The notes beneath the pieces are model-generated. The model searched no databases, was not told the DNA's origin, and saw only the letters and a list, made by a program, of their open reading frames with translations. Positions 23,800-35,700 of a stretch of 64,000 bases of DNA are shown here, piece after piece (position 1 is the first letter of the stretch; the number at the start of each line of letters is the position of its first letter). This DNA comes from Andrena cerasifolii (lineage: Eukaryota > Arthropoda > Insecta > Hymenoptera > Andrenidae), in contig NC_135120.1 in NCBI RefSeq assembly GCF_050908995.1, forward strand, positions 17,001,433-17,065,432, read 5' to 3'. The translations under genes were made by a program, and so were the position numbers.

Positions 23800-24794
23800 C
23801 GCGTACGCTAGTTATCGTCGGTGCATCCAGCCAGCCGTTGTCGATCGATAGTTGGTGGACGGTGAATCAAAACAAGCAGCTTTCACGAAACGTGGATGGT
23901 CGGTGTTATATTTCCGCTATTCCGTTAGGCAGAGGTATAGCATGCCGATTGGCAGGAGCCGCTTCGCGCGAAGAATTACTTGAAAGTCGTTAAACGTCGA
24001 AACGACCCAGTTTTCCCGCGGAGTCGAACATCGAAACGGCTTCGATGAGCGGGCGTTCTAGGTTGAATCGCGAGCATCGAAAAAACGGTTACCGTTCTTC
24101 TATTTTCTTTTTTTTTCTTTGTTCCTTTTTTTGCGGGAAAAATATGCACCACGATCGGTTTACTTTCAGCTCGGCAAGCTAATCCTGTTAGCCAAGAGGT
24201 GGAAATTTTGTTATACCCCAGTCTGCCGAGCACGCTGCAGGTCGAGAATATTCGGGGCTGCTCGTGTTTTACTAGTTGCCGGTGGTCGCCGCGGCTAGGA
24301 CCGCGTAGATTTCCAGGAAAAGTCAGTTGCACCGTGCTGTAATTAATGGGTGCAAGATAGACGAAGTAATTAACGCTGTCATTAGCCGGGGGTCGTCGCT
24401 GCGTCGACGTTTCTTTCGGCAACTTCCTGCCGGCAAATACCCGCTGAATGTGCTCGCGAAAGCTGAAGAGGAGAATCCACTTTTCGTGCAAAGTCTTTTA
24501 TATCGTTCGCGGCGCAACGAGAACAGGTGCATCGAGGTAACGCTTCATGCGCCTCAACTATGCCGTATTTTTGACAAAACCAACAATGTTACCTTTTCAC
24601 AAATTCCGTTTCCCGGGGATGATATTTCCCTCTTCAACCACAAACAGCGTAAATCAATAAACGGCCATTTCTTGGAAAAACTCTTTTGAACAGATGTAGC
24701 ATACTTATTCGCATAGAATACAATGATCGAGGTAGAATGAATGGGGATTCGCGAGGTATATCGATTACGTACGATGCGTGACTAATGACGGGGA
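23800..24794. other. TTLL3-like 3' region, no further gene recognised
   Basis: An AATAAA on the plus strand at 24656-24661, about 860 bp after the stop codon, could serve as a distant polyadenylation signal; this is inference. Otherwise nothing is recognised. Confidence 0.35.
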
Positions 24795-26302
24795 TTAACC
24801 CTCTAGTGCATAGATGTTTAATTCAGTTGGAAAAATTAGACTAGTCTAATTCGAGGATGAAAAGACCGAATTCGATGTCTGTTTTCAATTTGGAGGACGT
24901 CTGGGCTCCCCAGGGTAGCCTTCTGGGTCACCGCCTTAAGGCGGGATCATGTAGCAAGTACAAAGAATGTAGTGTTTTTTTTATAAAATAAATACTTTAT
25001 TTTTAATGAAAAACTATGAAAAAATGTTAAAAAAATATAAATTTATGATATAATAGAGAATTATTTTATTGTGCACTGTGAAATTAAACAAAGCACAGAA
25101 GATGCGCGAGAAGCCATCGCGAGCTGGCCTAAGGTTGATATCAGATATATTGGTCGGTGAGTTAATTTTCGCGAGCAGCGATAGAGGAAAAATTAGCCAC
25201 CACCATCTGATGATCGTGGATTTGTCAATTGGAGTTGCGTGGTCCCCGAAGGGTATGGTGAAGTAACGGGAACGCTGCTCGGCTCTGCCTGAACGTAGCC
25301 GCATGGCTGTTATTTATTCCGAGCGTAATAGTTTTGTGCCTCACGAAGATATGCGTAAACCGATACGAGACGAAAATGTCGAGAAAGAATCAATCTGCTG
25401 ACCAATAAAACTCCTGAATTTTTTCGGAGCTTATGCACACCTATTCTGACGTATTTGTTTCTACGCTAAGAACTCGGTGTGTCCTACGCGTTAAGAGCTT
25501 GGCGCTATCCCCACCACTTCTGATTCACTCTTGTTCTGCGAAGACGAGAGCGAGCTGGAACGAGAGCGAGTCAGAAAACGTTGAGAAAAGGAGCACCGAG
25601 GCAGGTAAGCGGTCATGACTTCTTTATGTAAATACCATTTTTTATACAGATTAATTATATTTTACATCGTAAAACATAGCCTATATCCCTTCTTGTTGTT
25701 CAAGGATACTGTAGTTAAAATTTCGTAATGATTTGTTCAGTACTTTTCGAGATTTTTGTGAGCATACAAACAAATGTTATGGCTTTATTATAATAGTATG
25801 ATACGATATATGTACGTATATAGATACGAAATTTCATGAACAAAGAGCTAAATGGTGCACAAGTAAAATTTTCACGCATCAATTATTAGGATGATAAACT
25901 AACTCCCTAACTATAACTTAGGATGATCCACTAACATGATACCGCCTTAAGGCGGCTACCGGCCAAGCCTCACTTCACAGGTGTAAATTATTTTTTGCTT
26001 TCAAATCTTTATTCCATTCGATAGATCACTACACAAACTACTTACCAATATTTTTTTTCAGCTGCACGGTGTCGGGAAGTATTTTATTTGATTTTTTTAC
26101 GTTCACAGATAATTATCGCAGCATGCTCAGCTCAAAAATGCACTTCAAACTTCAGATTGACATGTTCCTTAGGCTAATACGTGCGGTGTGGCAATACTTT
26201 TAAGGCTGGCAACTGAAAATTCTGAGAAAAAAATTATAGGCGCCCAACTTCTGGATGAAACAGGTGCCCGCCTTAAGGCAGGCGTATGCACTAAAGGGTT
26301 AA
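24795..26302. mobile_element. piggyBac-like non-autonomous element between the two host genes
   Basis: TTAA at 24795-24798 and 26299-26302 flank 1500 bp. The ends are 14-bp inverted repeats with one mismatch: CCCTCTAGTGCATA on the left, and CCCTTTAGTGCATA when the right end is read inward. TTAA target duplication and CCC-type termini fit piggyBac. No transposase frame is present. Three copies of a GCCTTAAGGC-centred palindrome occur inside it (24931-24944, 25942-25955, about 26268-26282). It lies immediately beyond the dpr 3' end. Confidence 0.8.
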
Positions 26303-26381
26303 AATCAATTGCTGATGGACTGTTGGACGACTAACCCCGCAGCAGCATTCAGAAAAACAGTCGGAAGATAAAGACAATGGT

Positions 26382-26412
26382 TTTATTGATATGTACATAC
26401 AATAAATTTATT
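26382..26412 (-). other. Candidate polyadenylation signals of the dpr gene
   Basis: Read on the minus strand, AATAAA occurs at 26412-26407 and again at 26387-26382, about 280-310 bp after the dpr stop codon. This places the mRNA end just before the piggyBac-like element. Which of the two is used cannot be told from sequence. Confidence 0.5.
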
Positions 26413-26688
26413 TACAAATAATACAGTAAATTTTGACGTCGTAAGTTATTCGTTCTTGATGATATATCTTAACAAAATACTACGCTCTTACCGATTATTG
26501 TGCCGTGCTGATATTCGAAAACTCTTTGGTCACGGAAATTCAATGTAAACGTAGGTAATATTCGGTTTTACCCTGCACAAATATTTGCCCAAAGAACGTT
26601 AACGATCATAGGCGGTGCGATTCTCTGGAATCGGCCTGTATTATTTCGTGTCGGGTAATTATCTCTCTCGTCCCCTCCCTTTGCCCTC

Positions 26689-26795
26689 TTATATAAATAT
26701 TACGTTAGCTATTATTAAAATTATAAAACACGTCGGCCATGTGGTGGCGTACGACGAACTCCCATCACCGTGATGCATCGCAGCCGGATGTTCCT
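26689..26795 (-). CDS. dpr: dpr last coding exon (C-terminal tail)
   Basis: The minus-strand acceptor is TCTGTTGCAG|AGGAACATCC. It encodes EHPAAMHHGDGSSSYATT, then a hydrophobic stretch (CFIILIIANVIFI) and TAA at 26691-26689. E-H-P-A-A-M is the characteristic Dpr sequence after Ig2. The terminal hydrophobic segment directly before the stop, preceded by small residues, suggests a GPI-attachment signal rather than a transmembrane helix with a cytoplasmic tail. Confidence 0.92.
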
Positions 26796-29700
26796 CTGCA
26801 ACAGAAATTTCGCTGAAATCGTATGAAATTCCGAAACGGGTGGATTGATCTGCGTTGAAGTTTCATTTATTTTTTTTTCTATTAAAATTATTGACAGCCC
26901 CGGCTCGGCCTGAGGGTATCGCGGCCGCGGGCGTAACGATTCGAAACAATTAAGAGAAAGAACGCGAACATAGGTTTGCGAGCGGATCAGTCCGGACGAT
27001 GACGGTGATAAATCACCGCCGTGCGCGACGTGTCGCATCGATCTGCATTCGCGTCAGGTAAGGCCCGTACAGGCCATTGTACCGAGCAATTAACGCTTGA
27101 AGTTGATAAATAACATACCGGAAACTCGGCTTAACTTATTTCAAATTATCGTTAAATCCACGCGTTCGCTTTCAGCCCGCGATAAGGTGCGCTGTAATAA
27201 TTTACAGGGCGAAGGGGAAACAATTATTTCGACGTCCCTCTCCTCCCTTACCTTCTCGACATGCTCCGCGCAAATCAGATCTGTTTCGCTAACTTTCGAT
27301 CGCGTGCCATTTCATTTCGCAGCCGTTCCGTGAAATCTTCGAAACACACGTATTCACATTATTGCGTTACCCTGCCCCGAGAAAATAATTACACCAAACG
27401 TTCTGCCCCGCGCAGCGCGGCGCTCGCAGCGTTTACCTACATCGAAATGGAATGCCCGCCGAGTTAACCGCACGATTCACCCTTTGATTCGCCGCTGTCG
27501 CTCCGCTATTGAAATTGGTAAACCGTGTCAATCTCGCGCATCAAACCCACTCGACGCGGCAGGGTGTGCACGACTTCCTACGTATTTAGACGCGAAAGAT
27601 GTATTCGGGCGCGATCGATCCCGCAGGTGTCGAATCCAGGCCAGCTTCGCACGCTTCCTGTCTTTCAAGAAGGCCTGCGCGCGTGTGAAATATTTACCGA
27701 CAGATCAATCAGCGACGGGGGAGGGGAGTGGCTCAGGGTTCACCGAAATCAACGAATACCTTTGAAGGACTTCGTGGCACTCACCGTTTACCACGTGCAC
27801 CTTGATGCTGCTGGGATTCGCGTTGCTCGGCTCGCAGGTGTAGATCCCGGAGTCGCTTGGCACCGCTTTCTGGATCATTAAACGGCTGGTCGTTTCGGGG
27901 CCTTTCTCCGTCACTAGGCTGATACCGCCACGCGGCGAGTCGAAGTTAATTCCCTGGACGAATAGATAACATTCGTAGAGCATATAGTCATGGAGGTATC
28001 ATTGAGAGCCCCGAAACTGTCGCCGACATCGCGCGAGAGAGAAAGAGATGCTTTCTCGATGGTGCGAGCGAGAGAGGTAGAACGAGGGACTCCCAATCGC
28101 TCGCAACGCGCATGCGCCGGGGTACACCTCTCACTCGCACCAGCTCGCACATGTCTTTCTCTCTCGCGTGATGTTGGCGACAGTTTCGAGGACAGGGGAC
28201 ATAAGTAAGTCAATGAGACCTCCAGTAGCATATGCTCTGAGATAACATTACCCGTACACGTTCGCCTTCAGTTTTCACGCGTGCAACTCGCTCGCAGCTT
28301 GCTTCACTCCGCGAAGAAAGCTTCTTTAGATTCTTAATGACCGAGCAAATGCAGCCTCGCCGGCTGAATTACATGAATTTCATATTTCCCGTTGAATAGA
28401 CCGAGAAAAGCAAACTCTTTAACTTCCTCTCTATTCCGTAGAACGCAATAAGCAGGAATTCTGGCGACGAAGGAGCACGATATGCGATCGACAATTGCTT
28501 GCAAAGAGTAAAAGCTCGACGGTTCCCATTATGGGTAACGGAACTAGAATGGCTTCTATTTCTCCTCTAGATTAGGTATGGATTGTTTCTACGTGACCGG
28601 GGAATGTTGCGTTTACGAGCCGTTCTGACGAGAAGAACATTTGTACACGTAAATGGAGTAAAATGCTTCTTTTCCTATCAATAGTAAGAAGAACGATTTC
28701 CTCATCGCGTGTTATGTTGTAACCAGGGATCGAAAAAGTTCTGGAACTTTTCAATAGGTTCCATTTAAAACACGGATCGCGGAATTTTTTTTTAAAAATA
28801 TTCTCACGTTATAAGTTCCCAGGAGAACCGATAAAGTAAAAGTTCTTGAAAATAAAGGTTCTAGTTGGAATGGAACTTATAAAATGTAAAAGTAAAGAAA
28901 TTTTCTATAAGAGGAACAGATATTTTCTTCATCGATATTAAAAAAGTTCTCAATCGTTGTAACAAATACTGAACACTATTCAATGGATAGTACTACAACA
29001 ATATTACACAATATTATTTAGGTATTATTCTTGACAAGTTCTCTTTTCTGTTCGATACTTCTTATGAAACCATTAATTACATTATGTGATGATTTTCATA
29101 CCTTTTATTAAATAAACACATGAAGAATATGATATTATATTGTTAAATAAAACTGGTACCTAATAGTTTAGTATTTTTCTTTATCTTACGAAAATTTTTT
29201 AATAAATGTTCTAGTGTAACTTGTTTCCATGGAACTTTTATTATACAGGTTCTAAAATATCTGTTCCATGAGAACACTTTCTCAAGAAGTTCCTAAAGGC
29301 AAAATTTTTTCCAACAAAAATTCCGCAGGAACAGATATTTTCTCGAACGAAACATATATGTTCTAACAGAATTTTTTTTAAAAACGAGGGTCCGAGAACT
29401 TTTTCGATCCCCGGTTATAACAACGTCATCAAAGACTAAATTGCTCGCAAACTGCGCACAAGTCCCGGAATATTTGAACCAAGTACGGAAAGCTTGCCAC
29501 CAAAGCTAAAACGTTCTTGTACGCTGGCCAGATATGTATGCAGCTATGGATTACACGCCCCCCGTTTGTGGCATGCAGACACAGTTGGAAGAAATAATAT
29601 TGGATCCCAGGTACATCCGACTTTTGGTTCGCAATCATTTCCTCAAAGCTACCGCGAGTCTGCTCTCTCATATTCCCGTGGAAACTACCCCCGCCCACCG

Positions 29701-32700
29701 GATATTCGTGCACTGCTGCATAATAAGGTTGCCTCGTACGAAGACAAAAGGTATTTTGCTCCAAGGTTCGCGAGAAGAATGGTAGAAAGATAGGTGCAGT
29801 ATGTGTCAGCCACGTCCTCCTCGGCGTATTCCCTTTGAGCGGTCACAAAGAATCCAGCCAGAACGCAAAATGAACGACGAATAAACGCCTGGCCGTATTA
29901 CTTCCTTCATTAACTGCACAGCATTGCACAACGGCGTTATCGCGTTGAGTGTGTACTGTGTATTTATGACGCCTCGACGAAACTATCCCAACAACGCGTC
30001 ACTCCACTTACTTAAGACGATTCAGGCTCTACTGCAGAATACTATTGGGCTAGTCACCTCTGTGTTGTGGCTCCAGATCATCATAGGCGGTGGTTCCGGA
30101 GCATATTTCACTACGCAAGTCAAGTTAATGGTGCTGCCCTTGTTGACGAACAGATCGGGAGCCCCCACTATAATGGTAATCGGCTCTGAAATCATATTTC
30201 AAATATTTCGACTGTACATGCCTGTAACACTTCCGAACCAACTATTCCGATTCCGCCTCGTCCATTTTTATCTCCTCACTGTACACGCTTCCTCCTGTAC
30301 GGGAACTGCAATTTTATGGGTCGTAAATTACACGCGACGCTGTTGAAATCATTTTAATTAGCCGAGCTTTCATTTAGCAGGAATTATTATTTGGATTTCG
30401 CTATAACGACCGCCCGGGAATGCCAGAAATTACATTAGCCGATTTACCGCGGTTTCGCCGCATCGACATTAATTAATTAGAATTTTCATCTCCATTCACG
30501 TAAATCCGGATCAAGAACTTAACGAGTGATATCCACGAGATCCAGGGAAAATGTCTGCCGCGGAATCTTTGAACTTCTACTTAGGTGACTGATCCGTTTA
30601 CGCTGAGTAATTAAAAGGCATACCGCTTTTCCATTCATAATTTCCGTTCCCGATACAGCTACGTATTATAACGCGTGCCGCGGAGCGGCGGTAGGTTGCG
30701 CAATGGAAAAAAAAAGCGAAATGACAATATAATTGGCCGTTAAAATGGAACAACAAGATGCAATATGTATATTGTATATATGGCCGATATTTTTATCGCG
30801 AGGCAAAATACTGGGGGGGGGAGGGGGGAGGGCAAGTGGGGGCGTGTTGGGTAACGTTTTCAGGTCAAGTCAGTGTGATAAGATCCTCTCATTTAATAGT
30901 ACGACCCGGTTAGGATATCAGAGCCGTCATTAACGGTATACCTGCGAGGATATACGAGCTCGCAGACGGCCTGGTTTCACCTGCTTTGTATACCCGCATG
31001 AAATCTTTGCATGGATTTTGTATGTATCCTCGATTAACCCCTTTCACGCGGCTTTGATACAAATCTCTACATCTATCTTGGACTGAATTTCAAACACATT
31101 GATCATGGATACCTATGCGCGCAGACGTTTCGCCCATTTGTTCGTATTTATTTTCGCGTCGAGATCAACTTTCTGCGCGAAATCCATCTCCGACTGCTTC
31201 AAATAATACTTCTAAAGTTTATTATCTCGAACGGATAGTCCACCCCGCTAGCGTTTGCACATTTCTTAAGGGGGGAGCCTGGTGTAACTAGCTGAAAATC
31301 GGGGCATCCTTCGGGAATTTTTTTTTAAAGAAACTATTTAATCGATCTTTCTGAAACTTTCAGGATATTGTATTATCAGATTAAGGTAGATAAACAAAAA
31401 ATTGTATTAAAAAAGAGCGGCAAATAACAGAGTTATACGGGCTTATGCCCAGTCCGTTGGCGACGCAATTGTTCGACTGCGGGCAACGTAGCGTCTACTG
31501 TATTCATTTGAAACTAGAAATCGAACAATTTTTGTTTAGTTTATGAGTGCACGCACAAATCGTATAAATTCATAACTTAAAAGATGCAAAATTGAACAAG
31601 TGACGGCCTCTTGAAAAAAGCTCAGTTTTTCCAACGAATTTTTGCCTTAAATGTGTAAAAAAAGTTATTTGTTTAAACAATATCATTATACCAATAGCTA
31701 AGCTCTGTGAAGAAAATGTTCATAAATATCCGTGCACAAGGTCAAGTCGATTGGTTCAATATTTTTGGAGTTACATTGCCTGCAAATTGTAAAACTGTCG
31801 TTTCGAGAAAAACACGTTTCAAGCTTTCTGGTAACCTGGTGCTCTGTAGCAAAAACCGGCTATATCCGCTTTAATATTTCGAGTTTCGTTTTGCGGATTT
31901 GGGAACATATTATCGCGATGTTCAACTACTGATTTATGCAACAACAAAAAATCAGTTCTTCGCCCCGCTACACCAGGCTCCCCCTTAAGGCTATCGCGCA
32001 CCGCACGACCATCAACTGACAACCATTCATGATTATCAAATGTGAATGACATCAGCGATAATCAGGATAAGTTATAATAGGTAGCATTTATTTTGACGCG
32101 ACATAACGGCGCGACATTAATAATTTCTCCTAACACAATAACTGAATAACATATCGAAATTAGAGAAATAATTGACCCGCTCGTTGCATAGTTCATTAAA
32201 TCGGCCAGATATTGGCGTTAAATGCGAATGCGAATATCGCGGTGCTTTCATATTTATGATGCCTCTGAGGCACGTGTCAACTTTCGATGCGAACAATGCT
32301 CCCGTTCCTATAGAAACAAATTCTCTTGTGAGTTATCGCGCGATTCTCTGCCATAGCGAAATAACCGTCATCGGGGAACGATTTTCGGGGGAAGATGATC
32401 TAATACTCTGTAACGCGATAGCGGAATAAATTTGTCAGAAAAATTTGATGCTGTCTGAAAGTTATTAAGCCTTTCATGTGTCAAATAGTATTAATCGGAA
32501 CTAATAGTACAACTTTGCGAACACGAAAGTCATTTTTGAGGCTGTCATGCCATCTAGATTTAGTCACACGTTTCGTCGAGTTTACCGTCGAGTTTACCCT
32601 CTAGATATCCCTCTTACGGGATTTTAACTATCTCAAGAGAGTTTGATAATTTTTAGGAAGACCCTATTGGTCCTGAAATAGGCGGAGTGAACACATGTAC

Positions 32701-35700
32701 ATTCAGCTCAAACGATTGTGGCTGAGATTTATATAATTATGACGATCACAGGCAGATGGTGCCACAGTGGTGTTTCAACATGAATTAGAAGTGTTCTAGA
32801 CGGGAACCTGTGGCTTGGCAGTGGCCTCGCCATGGTCATGAAATACTGTAGAATCAAAGAGGAGATATAATAAGAGGCGTCACTCGACAAGGACAGACAT
32901 AAACTAGGGAAATCACTAGACAACCAATTTAAATGTCCATTCGGAAATGTTCGGTAAACCGCGGTAAACTTCGGCAATAATCAGCAAATTGCGGTAAGGT
33001 ACATTTAGTCGATTTGAATATCCCGCTCGAATAGACAACCAATTTAAATGCCTAGGTCAAGTAAGGACTTCAAAGGTTCCGCCCGGAGTGACGCCTCTTA
33101 TTATATATCTCCTCTTTGGTAGAATGTTAACGCTAAAAAAAAAACCTGGTAAGCTCGAATGCAATCGAATCTCGATCAGCCACAATCGTTTGAGCTGACT
33201 GTACCTACATCAGAAAATTCGGATTGGCGACACTTACCGACTATGGTTAGATAAACAGGATGGCCGATGGGCGGTGTCGTTGAAATTTGGCACTCATAAA
33301 TCCCAGAGTCCTTGCGCTGAGGATACCGTATCCTTAGCGTCCACTCTTCTGTGTGTGGGAAGTGTAGAGCCTCGAAACGTTGATCGCTCGTGTACGTATA
33401 ACGACCAACAGTCAGTAGATGGATGTCTCGATGCCTCACCCAGGAAACCTGTAGCAAAATTGCATCATATTACAGGATCAAGTATAAATAACCTCGATGA
33501 CATTTAACTACCGTTTCGTGATCGAGCTGTCCGGGGAATAATTGCCCGAGGACAATGCTCCGATAATCTGGACGATCCAGAATCGTTTATCGAGTTTAGC
33601 AGGTGATTTCCGATAAAAAAAAAATAAAACGTCAGAACCAACCGTGTCATTTCATCTCCCTTTCGTTCGCGAATTTTGTCGATCGGGGGAAAAATAGGTC
33701 AGATTCATTGGTCGCAGCAATTTTCGCGGTTACTCGATCGGACGAATACCCTCCGATAGGGTCGATAAAAAGTTTGACTGGCGTATTGGGCGAGCACGGT
33801 CATCGTGCTAATTCCGAGCCGGATGATCGAGATTCTCGTATATTTGAATCAATAAAACTTATCGGCGATGTCGGTGAGCCGTGGTCGTGATTTCGCCGAA
33901 TGCATTCACCGGTGCTTTAACTTACATTTACATCCGATTCACCTTAAGCGTCGTTCAAAGATCGACCGGAACGATGCAACGATAATTGCACAAATCGCAG
34001 CCCGTTTTATTCAGCGAAAATAACGTCGAAATACTATTCGGCGGAATTGTTATTTAAAGAAACTTTTGCGCATCGTGGCGCAGGAATGTTTATAGTGAAA
34101 ATGCTATGCGGACCTGCCGGGTGTGCGGAGAATTAAAATGCATTTCGTCGAAATTCATTTGGTAATGCAAACGCATTACAGCGTGTTCCAAAAAACGTGA
34201 ATTTCAAACTCGTTTAAAAATGAAAATTGCTCGTAAAAACAGTGCCCGCCGATCTGTTTTGCTTCGGCGTGCCGGCCGAGCTCTTTGACTACGGGGCGGC
34301 AAAAGAGGCGAATAAAACCATAAGGTCCGCTTTAAACGGCGAAAACATTGGAAAATTTTAAATCGGGACCAGGTAAGGCCGTATAAATAAAGGTCGCCTG
34401 AAATGCTCGACTTCGTCTCGTTTCATTTCGCGACGCGTTGAAAAAATTCCACCGATGTTTATTCAACCGAATTCGGGCTGAAATCTAATTTTCCCATTTC
34501 CATGCGGCATTTGCTTATCGCTATTTCGATTAAAAGCGAACGATATTAACACGGCCCCACCCATTATCGTGCCGCGATTTTCAGGCTTGAGAAAGTCGAC
34601 AATTTCTGGTGTCCCGAGTCCTCGTCCCAGTTAATTATTTCGAGGAATCTGAAGTGGCCGTAACAAATGGACGAAAGTAACCTCTGTGTATTCTTGAATT
34701 TTCATCAAGCGGGTGAAATAATTGGGGTGCCGGGGTTAAAGGGGAAGCTACATGGTACGAGAGGTGGGGATCGGGGACGGTGGAGATGGGGGTAGGGTGA
34801 TGCCGCGGAGGGTCTTTTCGAGGGTATTTCGTTTCACGAGTGCTTCGTGGCATAAACCAATTTCCCGTAACGCTGCTTCCGGTGTACTCAAAGCGAGTGT
34901 GACGTCACCATGGAGATTCGGCATTGTCCTAGCTCGGCCGCGAACCTGGCAGCTGCGGGAGCCTGCGAGTTCTCGAGATGACACCGGTGTGTCATCGGCA
35001 TTAGTCGCGGCATTGTTTGGTGAAATCCAAGCGAAATCTATGCGAGCCGCGTGATCATACGCGCCGTGCCCACAGTAGAGAATGCCGCATTTACGGGTAC
35101 GCGCGCGACTAAAACGGGCCCAGCACGGAGCCAGAACGGAGCTAGAGCGGAGCCAAGTGTCCACGAATGGCTCCGAGCGAATTTCGCGGTTCCCTCGTTC
35201 GCCCAATTGCTCCCTCCTTCGCCCTCCCTTTATTGTCCTTTAATTTCCCCGGAACTCTCGTGGGCGCGCTAAATAGTTCGTAAACCGAGATTTATTAACA
35301 AGCTTCTTCAGAGCAAGGTAAGACTCGTTGGAGCGAATGGCGCGCGGCTAAGTAGTGCGTAGCGTGATTAGAGCAGCAATCGGCAACTGTTGCATTAAGA
35401 ATGATAAATTGGAACCGACGCGAGTGCACGAGGTACGAGCTGAACTCCGCGTAGGATTGCCGAGAAACGGACTTGCGTACGATCCGATACTCAGGGTTCA
35501 TTGCCATTACCAGGCACGAAACTAGAATAGGTTAGCGGTAACTTATCCCAGGGAATATGGAATTTCAAAGGTTCGTAACGTCTGCGAATTTTCGGAGTAA
35601 ACTACTTGCTCGGCCTGCCGAGGTTCCATCGAGCATGCATCTTGAATTCGTCGACGATGCACTCAGGGTGCATCGAAAATGTACTCAAGATGCATCGGAG

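Noticed and set aside
29424..29800. Frames on both strands after the hAT MITE as a possible gene
   Set aside because: No domain was found; the region lies within dpr intron 4, and the frames overlap each other on opposite strands.
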